Assembly (NCBI RefSeq): GCF_024166365.1
Contig: NC_064835.1
Span: 60,802,607 to 60,866,606, forward strand
DNA length: 64,000 nucleotides
Direction: 5' to 3'
From: Elephas maximus indicus
Lineage: Eukaryota > Chordata > Mammalia > Proboscidea > Elephantidae
The first letter of the stretch is position 1. The number at the start of each line of letters is the position of its first letter. This document shows positions 32,106 through 42,950 of this stretch, one piece after another. Below the pieces are notes generated by a model. The model did not search any database and was not told where the DNA came from. It was given only the letters and a program-made list of their open reading frames with translations. Position numbers and translations under genes: made by a program.

Positions 32106-32702
32106 TGGGCCTGTTTAAATTTTCTACCTCTGTTTTGTGTTAGTTTGGGTAAGTACTGTATTTCTAGGAATTTGTCCATTTCATCTAGGTTTTCAAATTT
32201 GTGGGAGTACAATTTTTCATAGTAATCAATTAGGATCTTCTTTATTTCTGTTGGATTGGTTGTAATGTCACCAATTTCATTTCTTAATTTTGTTATTTGC
32301 TTCTTCTGTTTTTTTTCTTTTGTCAGTCTAGCCAGTTGTTCGTCTATTTTATTGATCCTTTCAAAATACTTATCTCTGGTTTTGTTGATTCTTTCTATTG
32401 TTTTCCTATTTTGTTTATTTCTGCACTGATCTTAATTATTTCCTTTTTTCGGTAGCTTTTGGCTTCTTTTGCTCTTCCTTTTCTATTTGTTCAAATTGTT
32501 GGTTTAAGTTAATGATTTTGGATCTTCTTTTTTAATGTAGGCATTTTATTGCTCTGAATTTTCCTCTGAGTTCTGCTTTTGCTATGTCTCAAATGTTTCT
32601 GAGATGTTGTGTTTTCAATTTTGTTTTGTTCTAGATTTTTTTTATTTCACTTTTTATCTCTTTTATGACCCAATAGTTTTTTAGTAATGTGTTATTTCAT
32701 TT

Positions 32703-33224
32703 TCATGTTTTATTTTGTTCCTCATTTTTCCTATTGATTCCTAGCTTCATACCATTATGGTCAGAGAAGATGCTTTGTATGATTTCAATCTTTTTAAATT
32801 TGTTGAGATTTGTCTTGTGTCCTAGCATATGGTCTATTCTGGAAGATGATTCATGTGCACTGGAGAACAATATGTATTGTTCTGACACTGGGTGGAGTGT
32901 TCTATATATGTCCAATAGGTCCATTTGGCTTATGGCTTTATTTAAGTTCTCAATGTCCTTGCTGATCTTTTTAGATGTTCTGTCTATAATTGAAAGTGGT
33001 GTATTGAAGTCCCCTACTATTATTGTGGAGTTGTCTGTTTCTTTGTTCATATTAATCAGTACTTGTTTCATGTATTTTAGTACACTGCTGTTATATGCAT
33101 ATGTATTTATAATTGTTATGGCTTGTTGCTGTATTGACCCTTTTATTATTATGAAATGTCCTTTTTTATCTCTTGTAGTAAATTTTGATTTAAAGCCTAT
33201 TTTATCTGATATCAGAATGGTCAC
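32703..33224 (-). pseudogene. L1 ORF2 endonuclease remnant
   Basis: The L1 endonuclease nicks DNA at TTTT/AA-like sites to start insertion. This 173-codon piece shows IINTYAYN, IIVGDFNTPLS, SRIDHMLG and SDHNGMKLGI, covering the family's D-F-N and S-D-H active-site motifs, all of which look intact. The first part of the domain is outside this open piece. It is followed (minus strand) by a broken region before the RT. Confidence 0.88.
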
Positions 33225-33382
33225 CCCTGCTCTTTTTTATTTACTGGTTGCATGGAATATTTTTTCCATCCTTTTATTTTCAGTCTGTTTGCGTCCTTAT
33301 GCCTAAGGTGTGTTTCCTGTAGACAACAAAAGGGTGGATCATTTTTTTTTTTTTATCTATTCTGCCATTCTCTGCCTTTGCA

Positions 33383-33532
33383 AAGGAATTCTGACTTATC
33401 ATGACCTTATAGAACAGGGTAGAACTGCTCCCATACGGTTTCCAAGGCTGTAATCTTTACATGGAGTGGCTGATGAGTTCGAACCCTTTTGGTTAGCAAC
33501 TGAGCTCTTAACCACTGCACCACCAAGACTTC
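33383..33532 (-). mobile_element. AfroSINE
   Basis: Antisense AfroSINE from 'aaggaattctgacttatcat' to 'gcaccaccaagacttc', lying just past the L1 endonuclease start. TSD not resolved. Confidence 0.88.
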
Positions 33533-34435
33533 TTAGATGAGTGCTGAAGCCTTTATATGTGGTGGTTCACTGAGGACCACTCAGTGAGGAATGCCTCCCA
33601 AGGAAGTGGTGTCTGGAGCAATGCAGTGACAGATGACCAGAAACCGGTAAATGGAAGGGGAATCCCTTCCAGGTATGGGGAAACACATGAATAAATGTTC
33701 ATTGGTAATAGTCACTGTGCCTGTTGCATAATTTAATAGATCATTTTTTTAATTCAGGCAGTGTGGCAGAGCTGTAAGGGAATAAAACAATATTCATTTC
33801 AAACAATCCCCACGTCACATCAGCCTCATTTTTCTCATCTAGAATCAGGATACCAACCTTTGTCAGCTACTCAGTATCATCCGTTAGTCTGGGCCTCTCC
33901 AAGTTGTCTTGGTAACAGAATACCCTCATCCCTCTTGTTTTTTTCTCACAAACTATTCAAGAAAATGAAATGCCATGACACCAGAATCTCTCCTATTTTT
34001 CAACGGAAATTCTTTGGAAATGATGTGTTCTCAGGAGCAGATTCAGAAGTTCTTGGGGTTGGACCCTCTTCTGTCAGTCACCCTTATCAGAAACCCATCC
34101 ATTTGTGTTCCTCAGCAGCTTATCACCTTGCATTTCATCTCTGGGAGACCCTGACTTTTGCAGGCTGCGTTCCATATCCCCTGTGGCTTTGAGTGTATCT
34201 GTTCTCCTGATGAGAAAGAAGCATATGCTACTTTAATACCAAACCTGTTCCAGCCCTATGTCACCTTACCCTACTCAATAAAAATTCGCAGGCATGGAAA
34301 AGGAAAGCACAATTCACCTTTTGCTGATACTACAAGGATTACTTACGGATTTTTTTAGAGCCAGTTCTCATGTTTTTATATCACCTATTTTAATTCAAGA
34401 GAATCTCCAGAGTTGTGTTATTTAGCTCATCTATG
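33533..34435. other. Mostly unassigned DNA
   Basis: 33560-33690 may be a worn copy of repeat A ('gcctcccaaggaagtggtgt', 'gggaatcccttccagg'). The remainder has no recognised repeat. The frame at 33761-34192 (143 codons, plus) has no recognisable domain and I do not call it a gene. Confidence 0.4.
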
Positions 34436-34440
34436 CCAGT

Positions 34441-34860
34441 CATTATGGATTGAATTGTGTCCTCCAAAAATTATGTGTTGTAAATCCTCCATCTTTATAT
34501 CTGTGAGTGAAATCCCATTTGAAAATAGTGATTTCTTTGTTATATTAATGAGGCCATGTCAGTGCAAAGTGTGTTTTAAACCAGTCATTGTTGAGATGTA
34601 AAACAGCAGATTAGGCACAGAAGAATGCAAGCAGATGAGGGAAAATAGATGCCACAGGAAGATTGTCAAGGAACCAAGGAATGGAAGTTGAAAAAGAGAC
34701 AAGGACCTTTCCCCAGAGCCAATGAGAGAGAAAGCCTTCCCTAGAGCCAATGCCCTGAATTCAGACTTCTAGACTCCTAACCGTGAGAAAATAAATTTCC
34801 ATTCATTAAAGCCACCCACTTGTGGTATTTCTGTTATAGCAGTACTAGGAAACTAAGACA
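34441..34860 (+). mobile_element. MaLR-type solo LTR with exact 5-bp TSD
   Basis: Starts 'cattatggattgaattgtg' and ends 'ggaaactaagaca', 420 bp. The TSD ccagt is exact (34436-34440 and 34861-34865), the ERVL/MaLR TSD length. Same subtype as 3438-3953 with a diverged middle. Confidence 0.88.
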
Positions 34861-34988
34861 CCAGTGACTCTCACACTTGAGTATGCATCAGAATACTGGA
34901 CAGCTTGTTACAACACAAATTACTGGGTCCCACCCCAGAGCTTCTTATTATATCGGTCTGAAGCGGGGTTCAAAAATTTACATTTCTA

Positions 34989-36261
34989 TATATGCACACC
35001 CATGTTTATTGCAGCTCTGTTTACAATAGCAAAAAGCTGAAAGCAACCAAGGTGTCCATCAATGGATGAATGGGTAAATAAATTGTGGTATATTCACACA
35101 ATGGAATACTACGCATCGATAAAGAACAGTGATAAATCTGTGAAACATTTCATAACATGGAGGAACCTGGAAGGCATTATGCTGAGCGAAATTAGTCAGA
35201 GGCAAAAGGGCAAATATTGTATAAGACCACTATTATAAGATCTTGAGAAATAGTATAAACTGAGAAGAACACATACTTTTGTGGTTACGAGGGGGGGAGG
35301 GAGGGAGGGTGGGAGAGGGTTTTTTACTGATTAATTAGTAGCTAAGAACTTTTTTTTTTTTTTTACTGCTTTAGGTGAAGGGAAGGACAATAGTCAATAC
35401 ATGGAAGGTCAGCTCAAATGGACTGGATCAAAAGCAAAGAAGTTTCCGGGATAAACTGAAGGCTTCAAAGGTCAGCGGAGCAATGGCTGGGGTTTGGAGA
35501 CCATGGTTTAAGGGGACTTCTAAGTCAATTGGCAAAATAATTCTATTATGAAAACATTCTGCATCCTACTTTGAAATGTGGCGTCTGGGGTCTTAAATGC
35601 TAACAAGCGGCCATCTAAGATGCATCAATTGGTCTCAACCGACCTGGAGCAAAGGAGAATGAAGAACACCAAGGTCACACGATAACTAAGAGCCCAAGAG
35701 ACAGAAAGGGCCACATGAACCAGAGACTTACATCATCCTGAGACCAGAAAAGCTAGCTGGTGCCCGGCCACAATCGATGACTGCCCTGACAGGAAGCACA
35801 ACAGAGAACCCCTGAGGGAGCAGGAGATCAGTGGGATTCAGACCCCAAATTCTCATAAAAAGACCAGACTTAATGGTCTGACTGAGACTAGAGGAATCCC
35901 GGCGGTCATGATCCCCAAACCTTCTGTTGGCCCAGGACAGGAACCATTCCCGAAGACAACTCATCAGACATGGAAGGGACTGGACAGTGGGTAGGAGAGA
36001 GATGCTGATGAAGAGTGAGCTATTTGTATCAGGTGTACACTTGAGATTGTGTTGGCAACTCTTGTCTGGAGGGGAAATGGGAGGGTAGAGAGGGTTAGAA
36101 ACTGGCAAAATTGTCACGAAAGGAGAGACTGGAAGGGCTGACTCATTAGGGGGAGAGCAAGTGGGAGTACGGAGTAAGGTGTATATAAACTTATATGTGA
36201 CAGTCTGACTTGATTTGTAAATGTTCACTTGAAGCTCAATAAAAGTTAATAAAAAAAAAAA
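34989..36261 (+). mobile_element. Young L1, 5'-truncated, 11-bp TSD
   Basis: The TSD ttacatttcta is exact (34978-34988 and 36262-36272). The copy carries the last part of ORF2 (to about 35236), a G-rich tract (35289-35319), the full 3' UTR, 'gctcaataaaagttaat' and a poly(A). The 3' UTR matches those at 54893 and 60750. A minus-strand frame at 35728-36228 is open in the antisense of the 3' UTR (see findings). Confidence 0.95.
35289..35319 (+). repeat. G-rich tract in L1 3' UTR
   Basis: Several runs of three or more G (ggggggg, ggg, ggg, ggg, ggg) within about 30 bases, able to form a G-quadruplex. A similar tract lies at 60684-60711 in the other long young L1. Such tracts are known in mammalian L1 3' UTRs. 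Confidence 0.7.
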
Positions 36262-36283
36262 TTACATTTCTAATGAGTTCCCA

Positions 36284-36726
36284 TGTATTATAGAGCGAAT
36301 TGTGTCCTCCAAAAAGGTATGTTGAAATCCTAACCCCTGTACATGTGAACGTGACCTTGTTTGGAGAAATAGTGTCTTTCTTTGAAGATACTGTCAGCTA
36401 AATCATATTGGAGTAATGTGGGTCCTAGTCCTAATCCCTTCTGAGGGGCATCTTATAAAATGGGAGCACAGAGTCACACACACAGGAGAAAGACTCCATG
36501 TGAAGATACATCTACAAGCCAAGGAATGCCAAGAAACACCTGAGGCTACCAGAAACTCAAAGAAACAAGGAAGAATCTCCCCCTAGAGCTGATAGAGACC
36601 GCACAGCCCTGCCAACACCCTGAATTCAGGCTTGTAGCCTCCAGAACTATGAAACAATAAATTTCTGTCCTGTGAAGACACCCACTTTGTGGTAGTTTGT
36701 TATGGCAGTCCTAGGAAACTAAGACG
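36284..36726 (+). mobile_element. MLT1-type MaLR LTR
   Basis: 'gcgaattgtgtcctccaaaa', 'gttgaaatcctaacccctgt', 'tctacaagccaaggaatgcc', 'gcctccagaactatgaaaca' and 'gcagtcctaggaaactaaga' are in MLT1 LTR order. Confidence 0.85.
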
Positions 36727-36899
36727 CCTTGTCGTGTTGATGTTAGTCTGCTGAGAACTATTAATGGTCACTGAGGCTTCTAGTATGGCTATCAATGATC
36801 AGCAGTTAGCAAACTCCAGGAACGCACCTCTGGTTAGCCTGTTAAAAGCACAGGCAGAGAAAGAGTTCTCTCACAGTACTTGGAGAGGGGAGATATCAG
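36727..36899. other. Short unassigned stretch
   Basis: 'gtgttgatgttagtctgctg' may be the continuation of the MER5-type element beyond the LTR. Nothing else seen. Confidence 0.35.
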
Positions 36900-37320
36900 C
36901 TCCAGATTCATGCACTCGCTAAATAACTGGGTCACCTTAGGCAAATCATTAAAGTTTTCTAAGTCTCTACTTGATCTGAAAAAATAATATCACCTTACTT
37001 AACCTTGTAGGAGCCCTGGTGGCACAATGGGCAAGAATTTGACTGCTAATCAAAAGGCTGGCAGTGTGAACCCACCCAGCAGTTCTGTGAAAGAAAAGAC
37101 CTGACGATCTACTCAAAGATTACAATTAGGAAACACTATAGGGCAGTTCTACTCTGTCACGTGGGGTCGCTATAGATCAGAATCAACTTGATGGCACCTA
37201 ACAACAACAATTTAACCTTGCAATGTTTGTGTTCTGATTAAATGACATGAAGTATGTGAAACTACTAAGTCAGTGAGAAACTATCATACAAATAAAAGTT
37301 GAGAGTGTTGCTACCAAGCA
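36900..37320 (+). mobile_element. MIR SINE, split by an AfroSINE
   Basis: 36900-37007 ('actgggtcaccttaggcaaa') and 37221-37320 ('gttctgattaaatgacatga') are MIR parts on either side of the SINE. Confidence 0.75.
37008..37211 (+). mobile_element. AfroSINE with RTE-type tail
   Basis: AfroSINE head ('gagccctggtggcacaatgg') and middle, but the tail is 'ggcacctaacaacaacaa', the end of the RTE LINE. The TSD ttaaccttg is exact (36999-37007 and 37212-37220). A shared tail is what lets a LINE's machinery mobilise a SINE. Confidence 0.94.
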
Positions 37321-37339
37321 TAATTATTTGTACCATTGT

Positions 37340-37600
37340 TGAAATGAAGCCCTATTGGTCCCTCAAGGCTACCCCAAAGGTTACTTCCTCAGGGCATCAT
37401 CCCTAACCCCCATAGGCAGAATTAATCCTTTTCTCATATTTCCAATACTTACTTGGTTTATCCTACTTCTCGTTTTACAATTTTTGTCTGATAAATTACA
37501 TGCCTATTTCTCCATAGACTCTGAGCCCCTTGAAAACATGGTATATGTCTTTTCTTACCTTTCCATGCCATATGTGGATGAAAAAAATTATGATTACACA
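37340..37600 (+). mobile_element. Possible L2 3' part
   Basis: 'ccatagactctgagcccctt' and 'atggtatatgtcttttctta' fit the L2 3' region; weak elsewhere. Confidence 0.4.
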
Positions 37601-37692
37601 TCCCTGACTTCCAGTGTTCACCTGTCTTCTCCTACTCCTCTCACATGACCTCACCATCCAAAAAATACATAGTATATGTGAGAAATATACTA

Positions 37693-37885
37693 CAGGAGCC
37701 CTGCAGTGGTTAAAGCACTTGTCTCTAACTGAAAGGTCAGCAGTTCAAATATCCATGATCCGCTCTGCGGAAGAAAGATGTGGCAGTCTGTTTCTGTAAA
37801 GATTTACAGCCTTAGAAACCCTACGAAGCAGTTCTACTCTGTCCTACAGGGTTGCTATGAGTTGGGATCGACTCAACAGCAAAGG
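37693..37885 (+). mobile_element. AfroSINE (long type)
   Basis: Head 'ggagccctgcagtggttaaa' with the usual 'ggtggc' missing, middle 'gaagaaagatgtggcagtct', core, ending near 'ctcaacagcaaagg'. Confidence 0.88.
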
Positions 37886-40800
37886 TGTATATAATGTTCT
37901 AAGCCATTTTGGCCACAAGAATTCTTCAACTGCAGTCTGTCTTCCTTTCTTGAGGATGTTAGTTAAAAGAGAAGACAGGGTGGAAACTCAGGAACAAAAG
38001 ACCGGTAATTTTCCTGAAGCTCCCATACCTTGTCAGCATCTTGGCTGACAGAGAGGGAAGGCCAGAGGAGCCCCTGCCATGAGCGAGGGCAGATGACTTA
38101 CCAGAAATCTTGGCCTCAAGCTCTGAAGGGAGCACCAAATCAGCTGGGATTTGAACATTGGCACTGGAATTGTACATTTTAACTAAACGTAATGGGAATC
38201 ATTTCTTTCCCTCCATGTCTAGAAACATCTTTCCCTAGGCAGCATGTTGATATGGAATCCTGAGCCTAGGCTGAAGTTGGGTAGATTCTGATGAAAAACC
38301 TAGATAGCACTGGCTACAGAAGTTTGAGTTGAAGTAGAAGAGGCAGGTCCTTGAGATGGCCCAGCCACAGACCTCCAGTCAGAGGAAACTGCAGACTGGC
38401 CAAGGAGAGGTTGACCAAGGACCATCTCAGGGCCAACAGACTACACCTTGCTACTCATCTTCCTGCCCACAGCTCTATGGGGGTAATCTGAGGCTCCCCC
38501 TCCTGCAGGGGTATAGGGTATCCACATGGATAGGTCGTCTGTGAGTTTTGTTTTTACGAGACTGTTTCTGAATTTCTGGCACACAAAGCAAAGACCCAGC
38601 CATAGATATATGATGGCGTGGCCCCTCTAGGCCCTAACTTGAGCACCTACATAGTCTGCCTCTTACTTCTACTTCTATCCCCTTTAATGTCAATACCAAA
38701 CAGAAAATACTTAAAACTTTCAAATCCAATTTATATTTTTAAAATACTTTAATCAATCCCAGTTTTTATCATCTGAAGTTGAACTGTGCTTTCCTATTGT
38801 ATAAATACTCCCAGGAATACACTGCCTCATTTAAAACACCACAGGAAATGGAATAACAAGGAAGGCTGTCATTTGTAACTGTCATCATCCCTTCTAAGTC
38901 CAGCAAGATAAATGAGTTAAGGAGAATTTTCTTTGTCTATGTTCTCCACCTTCAATGTCTGCTTACGTAAAATAATTCTTACTCTGTGTTATAAAATATG
39001 AAGAAAGAAAATTTTCTAGTTATCTTTTAAAGGGCATTTCTGGTGATATTCGGTATAAACATCCCTATAAGAGCCTCTCCCCAAAATTTGTCGATTAGAA
39101 CCCTGGGTGACATTTAAAATCACCCTTAGTACCCTAGGCCCTCCATCACTTAAAGATGTGTTCACTGCAGCCATCCCTATTATTAGATCCTTAACTGTCT
39201 CTCATACATCTTTTAAGGAAATGGCAACAAGGTGCACAATGCCTTATGGGTTTTCAGAGCCTCAATTTTTTTATTCTATTAAGTAATTTTTAAGCGGTTT
39301 CTTCAAACCAGCTAGAAAACCAACTATGCCTGAATGTGACTCAGACAAAAGAGAAAAACAGGGTAGCCCTTTGATGGAGACCATAAGAAGAAAGCTCATC
39401 CAGCCCAAGGCACTTTTTGATCAGCTACAATTTACTTGGCCAGGCAGGGGAAGGAAGAGAAAATAAAAAGGAAGTCACCATGAATAAAATGAGCAGCATT
39501 TATTGATGGTCTGCCCAAGAAGAAAGCAAGGATTTGATAGCCATGCTTTCTGTGCCATAGCATTTTTAAGTTTCCAAGACAATGTTACATGTATTATCTC
39601 TTTGTATTATTCTAGCAGAAAAGCAGGAATGGTTGTTCCCATTCATATTATTGTTGCTGTCCTAGCTATTATTTCTACTTAACAGAGACTGAGGTCAGGA
39701 CCAGAAGAGTCTGGTAGATCACCTAGTCTACCAAAGGGCAAGTGGCTTCATCCTTAGAGACTTCTGTTTGATGCTTCTGTTTTACACATTATGAAGTACA
39801 ACTGTTCCAATGTCCCACGTAGTGAGCTTAAAGGTGGAACATGGTCAAGAACAGAGGGAAATCAGGAATGGCCCTGGAAGTGGGTACTAGAAAGGTAGGG
39901 CAAAATGGCCCAGGCTGTGTGCTGCAAACAGAGGGGTCAGGAGTGTGCTGGAGGCCATCGCATGGAGCCAAATCAACCCACTAACCTCACAGCCAGCTGG
40001 ATAGAGGTATATATTCCACAGGATGGTTGGGTGGTGAAGATCTAGTCAGAAGATTCTAAGAAATGTAGGACTTAATGAGAAATGAGTGATGCTTCACTAG
40101 CCAGTACCCATTTATGGTCTTCAATCCATATTCCCAGTAGGTAGGTATATGAGTTAAGACCTGTTTTGGTGGCAGGCGGAGAACATTTGCATCATCACAA
40201 AAGGTTCTATTACATCATTGCAAGAAACACAATTCTAGACTATTCTGAAATTACTTAGGCAGAGAATGATAAGACAAGCCTCCTCATCACCTGGGCCCTG
40301 AAGGCAATGGTATAACTGTGAACCAAGTCCTCACCTGGTGGAGCTAACCAACTTCTTCTTGTAGCATTCCCACAGGGAGATCTTGCGTTGACCCAGTAAG
40401 GCACCACTGGGTCACAGGAGGGTAAGTAGCTCATAAGGAACCTGCCTTGTAAACACTGGAGGGACTTCTTCCCCTTTCGCAGAAAATACAATTGGAATTC
40501 AAAAGTCCTTTTAGGATCCCTGCCTCACTGCTCCCCACTACCCCCCACCCAACCCACCAATGCTTTAAAGGTCTTGGAAGAGCAACTTCCAACACTGTTA
40601 GGGAAGGAGGAAAGATAAGGAGTTCCCCAAGTAAAATCCTGCTTTTTCAACCTCTGGACTTCACCTGCACTTGGAACTTTGAACTTATGGAAAGAACTCT
40701 CCTGGCCTACTGCTGCACCTACCTCAGGACATGGATCTTTCATCCTGAAGACTTCTGTTTTCTTCTGTCAGGATGAGGAATGATGGTACCAAAATTTCAT

Positions 40801-40967
40801 TGCCCCAGTGAAGAAGGTGAAATATGTCCCGTGTGCTTTCATCCCAGCCCAGGAAATTCTTGGTCTCACCAGCTCCAAGCAGGTGCCAAAACATCACATC
40901 TAAAAGCAGTGATTGGTTTGGGACATTGCTATTAAGGCTGGAGTTGGAATGAAACAGGAAAGTATTA
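37886..40967. other. 3-kb stretch without recognised repeats
   Basis: The longest repeat-poor stretch in the window. A worn MIR-like piece may lie at 39545-39700. Open frames are under 100 codons without domains. I see no convincing exon, but an unrecognised exon or conserved element cannot be excluded. Confidence 0.4.
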
Positions 40968-40969
40968 AA

Positions 40970-40994
40970 ACACACACACACATATATATATATC
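40970..40994. repeat. (CA)n-(TA)n microsatellite
   Basis: CA repeats run directly into TA repeats. A second short TA run lies at 41197-41207 on the other side of the RTE fragment. Confidence 0.85.
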
Positions 40995-41004
40995 CAATCA
41001 CTAG

Positions 41005-41192
41005 AAAAAAACCATTATGTCTAATAAAGTAGAGGGTCATTGAAAACAACGGATACCCTCAATGAGACAGACTGACACAACAGTCACGACAATACAAATG
41101 ATCATGAATATGGCTCAGGACCAGATAATATTTCATTCTGTCATACATAAGGTCATTATGAGTCAGAGCCAACTTAATGGCAGCTAACAATA
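41005..41192 (+). mobile_element. RTE LINE 3' end
   Basis: 'aaagtagagggtcattg', 'atgagacagactgacacaac', 'caggaccagata' and 'atggcagctaacaataac' match the RTE 3' end, severely 5'-truncated. (TA)n at both edges may contain the TSD. Confidence 0.85.
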
Positions 41193-41219
41193 ACTATATA
41201 TATATTCTTCATCCTAACC

Positions 41220-41287
41220 TTGATTTCTTACCTGGATCTTCTATCTCTATAAAGATTCAGAGATGGAAGATCCAGGTAAGAAACCAA
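41220..41287. repeat. Long inverted repeat (hairpin), 18-bp perfect core
   Basis: Arms 41224-41241 and 41266-41283 are exact reverse complements (left arm starts tttcttacctgg). The stem extends inward, after one mismatch, by six pairs (41243-41248 with 41259-41264) and outward, after one mismatch, by three pairs. The loop is 41249-41258 (10 nt). It lies outside any recognised repeat. Confidence 0.92.
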
Positions 41288-42942
41288 AGTCAGTACAAAG
41301 AGTGGAGCCTGGTTTGGGGAACCAAGAATACGCATGGAAAAGACACATATGAGTGGCCTGGGTACTATGCAGGACACCAGGACCAGGAGCACAGGACCAT
41401 TCTGACTGGGTGCCTCTTCTAAGGCTGATGGCCACACTGTCCTTTGGCCATAAGATTTGGTCACATTCTGGACCCAATATAAATACTCAATGAAGCCAGA
41501 AGCTGCTTTGGGGGGTTTTCTTTGTTCTCCACAACATTCCGTGCCCAACATAACCATGTCCCTTTCTCATGACCCATTTGTGTTGATCCCCTTCAAGAGT
41601 TTACAGTACAAGTCCTCTGTCTAGAACCACATTATCTGACAACCTCACCTACCAGGAATATAGCTGAAAGCCAAGTCTGAGAAAGTAAAGCACAAAGACA
41701 TCCGAACAACCAGAATTAATGGATTAGTCTTCAATGTCTCATTTAGAATTTACTGATCTTGTTTTACATCCCATAGTAACCAGTATTAACTGTCTGGTTT
41801 ACTGGTTCAGAGCAAATTAGAAGCAAAAAATTAGAGAAGACCAAAAAATTATAAACAGCAGATATAAGATCAACCCAGACAGTACATTTGAGGCCATTTG
41901 TTATAAAATTAAACTGTTTCAATTCATTACCAATAAATTCTGGTAATTAATGCACAACATGATTAAATTATGTCCAGTATTCTCTGCTTGAGTCACAGAT
42001 CTATAATACATTAAAACTTGTGAGAGCCAGAATTCAACGGGACTGCCTTGTTTTTCTGAGTCTTCCAAGTTTTCTGCATTTGTCAGGGTACAGTCTTGCC
42101 ACTTTTCCTTCACTCATTTTAGAGGAAAATATTTGAGTTTTCCACAGGTTCCGTCTTTCATAAGTTTTATTGTATATAGTAATTCAGAGAACACAGACCG
42201 GTTTATATGCTAAGGTGCATCTCTTTTTGTTCTGTTTTTGTCTTACATTAACCTGGAGGAAAGAAGCTGCTTTCCTCTCTCAAGACCTGGAGATGATGAA
42301 GGAGGTAGAGGCCCTGAATTTGTACCTGGAGAACTCTTCTCCACAAGACAGAAGGAAGCAGAGCCTACAAAATGGTGGCCCAGCCAAGTCTTCAGTAAAA
42401 GCCTGCGCAAGGCTGTTCTTGGAGAAAAAGTGGGTCACTCCTGGACTGAGATGTAACAAAAAGCACAGGGGTCACCTGGAGAAGCAGTCATGAGAACACT
42501 GACAGGCAGAGCAGCTTTGGGCAGGGACCAAGAGACTGGCCAAGGTTCGCTAGGGTCTCACAGGAATAGCAATGGAATTCTTCCCCAGGCTGGACTTCCC
42601 ATAGGCCGTGAGCCCACTACTGAAGGTTGGACCACTAGCTACAATCTTACCTCTTTCCTGGCTCCAGCTTCCTTTCCAATTCCTACCCAGCCCTGCGCTC
42701 TACCACCTTGGAGATGCTTCAGACTTGAGTCCAAAGTTGCCCAGTCCTCCTACAGCTGAACCATTCTAGCTAATTTCCCTTCCCTAGCCTTCTCTCTCCC
42801 CTCAACACACACATGCCCCTGTTATAGTCCTTACTACCTTCACTCCTGGAATCCCCACTGAAGCCTGGCTTTGCCCAAGCTCCAGGGAGGATCACAGAAT
42901 TCTGCCATGGCTGTCACCACCTTCCTCAAGCACAGATCCATT
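41288..42942. other. Unassigned DNA (1.7 kb)
   Basis: No named repeat or gene. Frames at 42170-42493 and 42490-42759 have no domain and no supporting signal. Confidence 0.4.
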
Positions 42943-42950
42943 CCTGCAGC

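Larger units (their letters stand above)
29743..33378 (-). mobile_element. L1 LINE, antisense, ORF2 nearly end to end
   Basis: The plus strand reads from reversed ORF2 C-terminal/3' sequence (29743) through the RT region (about 31100-32100) to the endonuclease (32703-33224) and its start near 33350. ORF1, the 5' UTR and the extreme 3' end are absent. Reading frames are broken throughout. A (TG)n-rich patch lies at 29957-29993. Two SINE-tail fragments are inserted at 30642-30713 and 31488-31516. Confidence 0.9.
34866..36283 (+). mobile_element. MER5-type hAT element, split by L1
   Basis: 34866-34988 reads 'gactctcacacttgagtatg', 'catcagaatactggacagct', 'ctgggtcccaccccagagc'. It resumes after the L1 at 36262-36283 with 'ttacatttctaatgagttcc'. 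This is the central part of a MER5-type element, further cut by the LTR at 36284. Confidence 0.75.

Noticed and set aside
32689..33306. 205-codon plus-strand frame with a hydrophobic, membrane-like composition
   Set aside because: It is the antisense shadow of the L1 endonuclease, whose minus-strand translation carries the family motifs.
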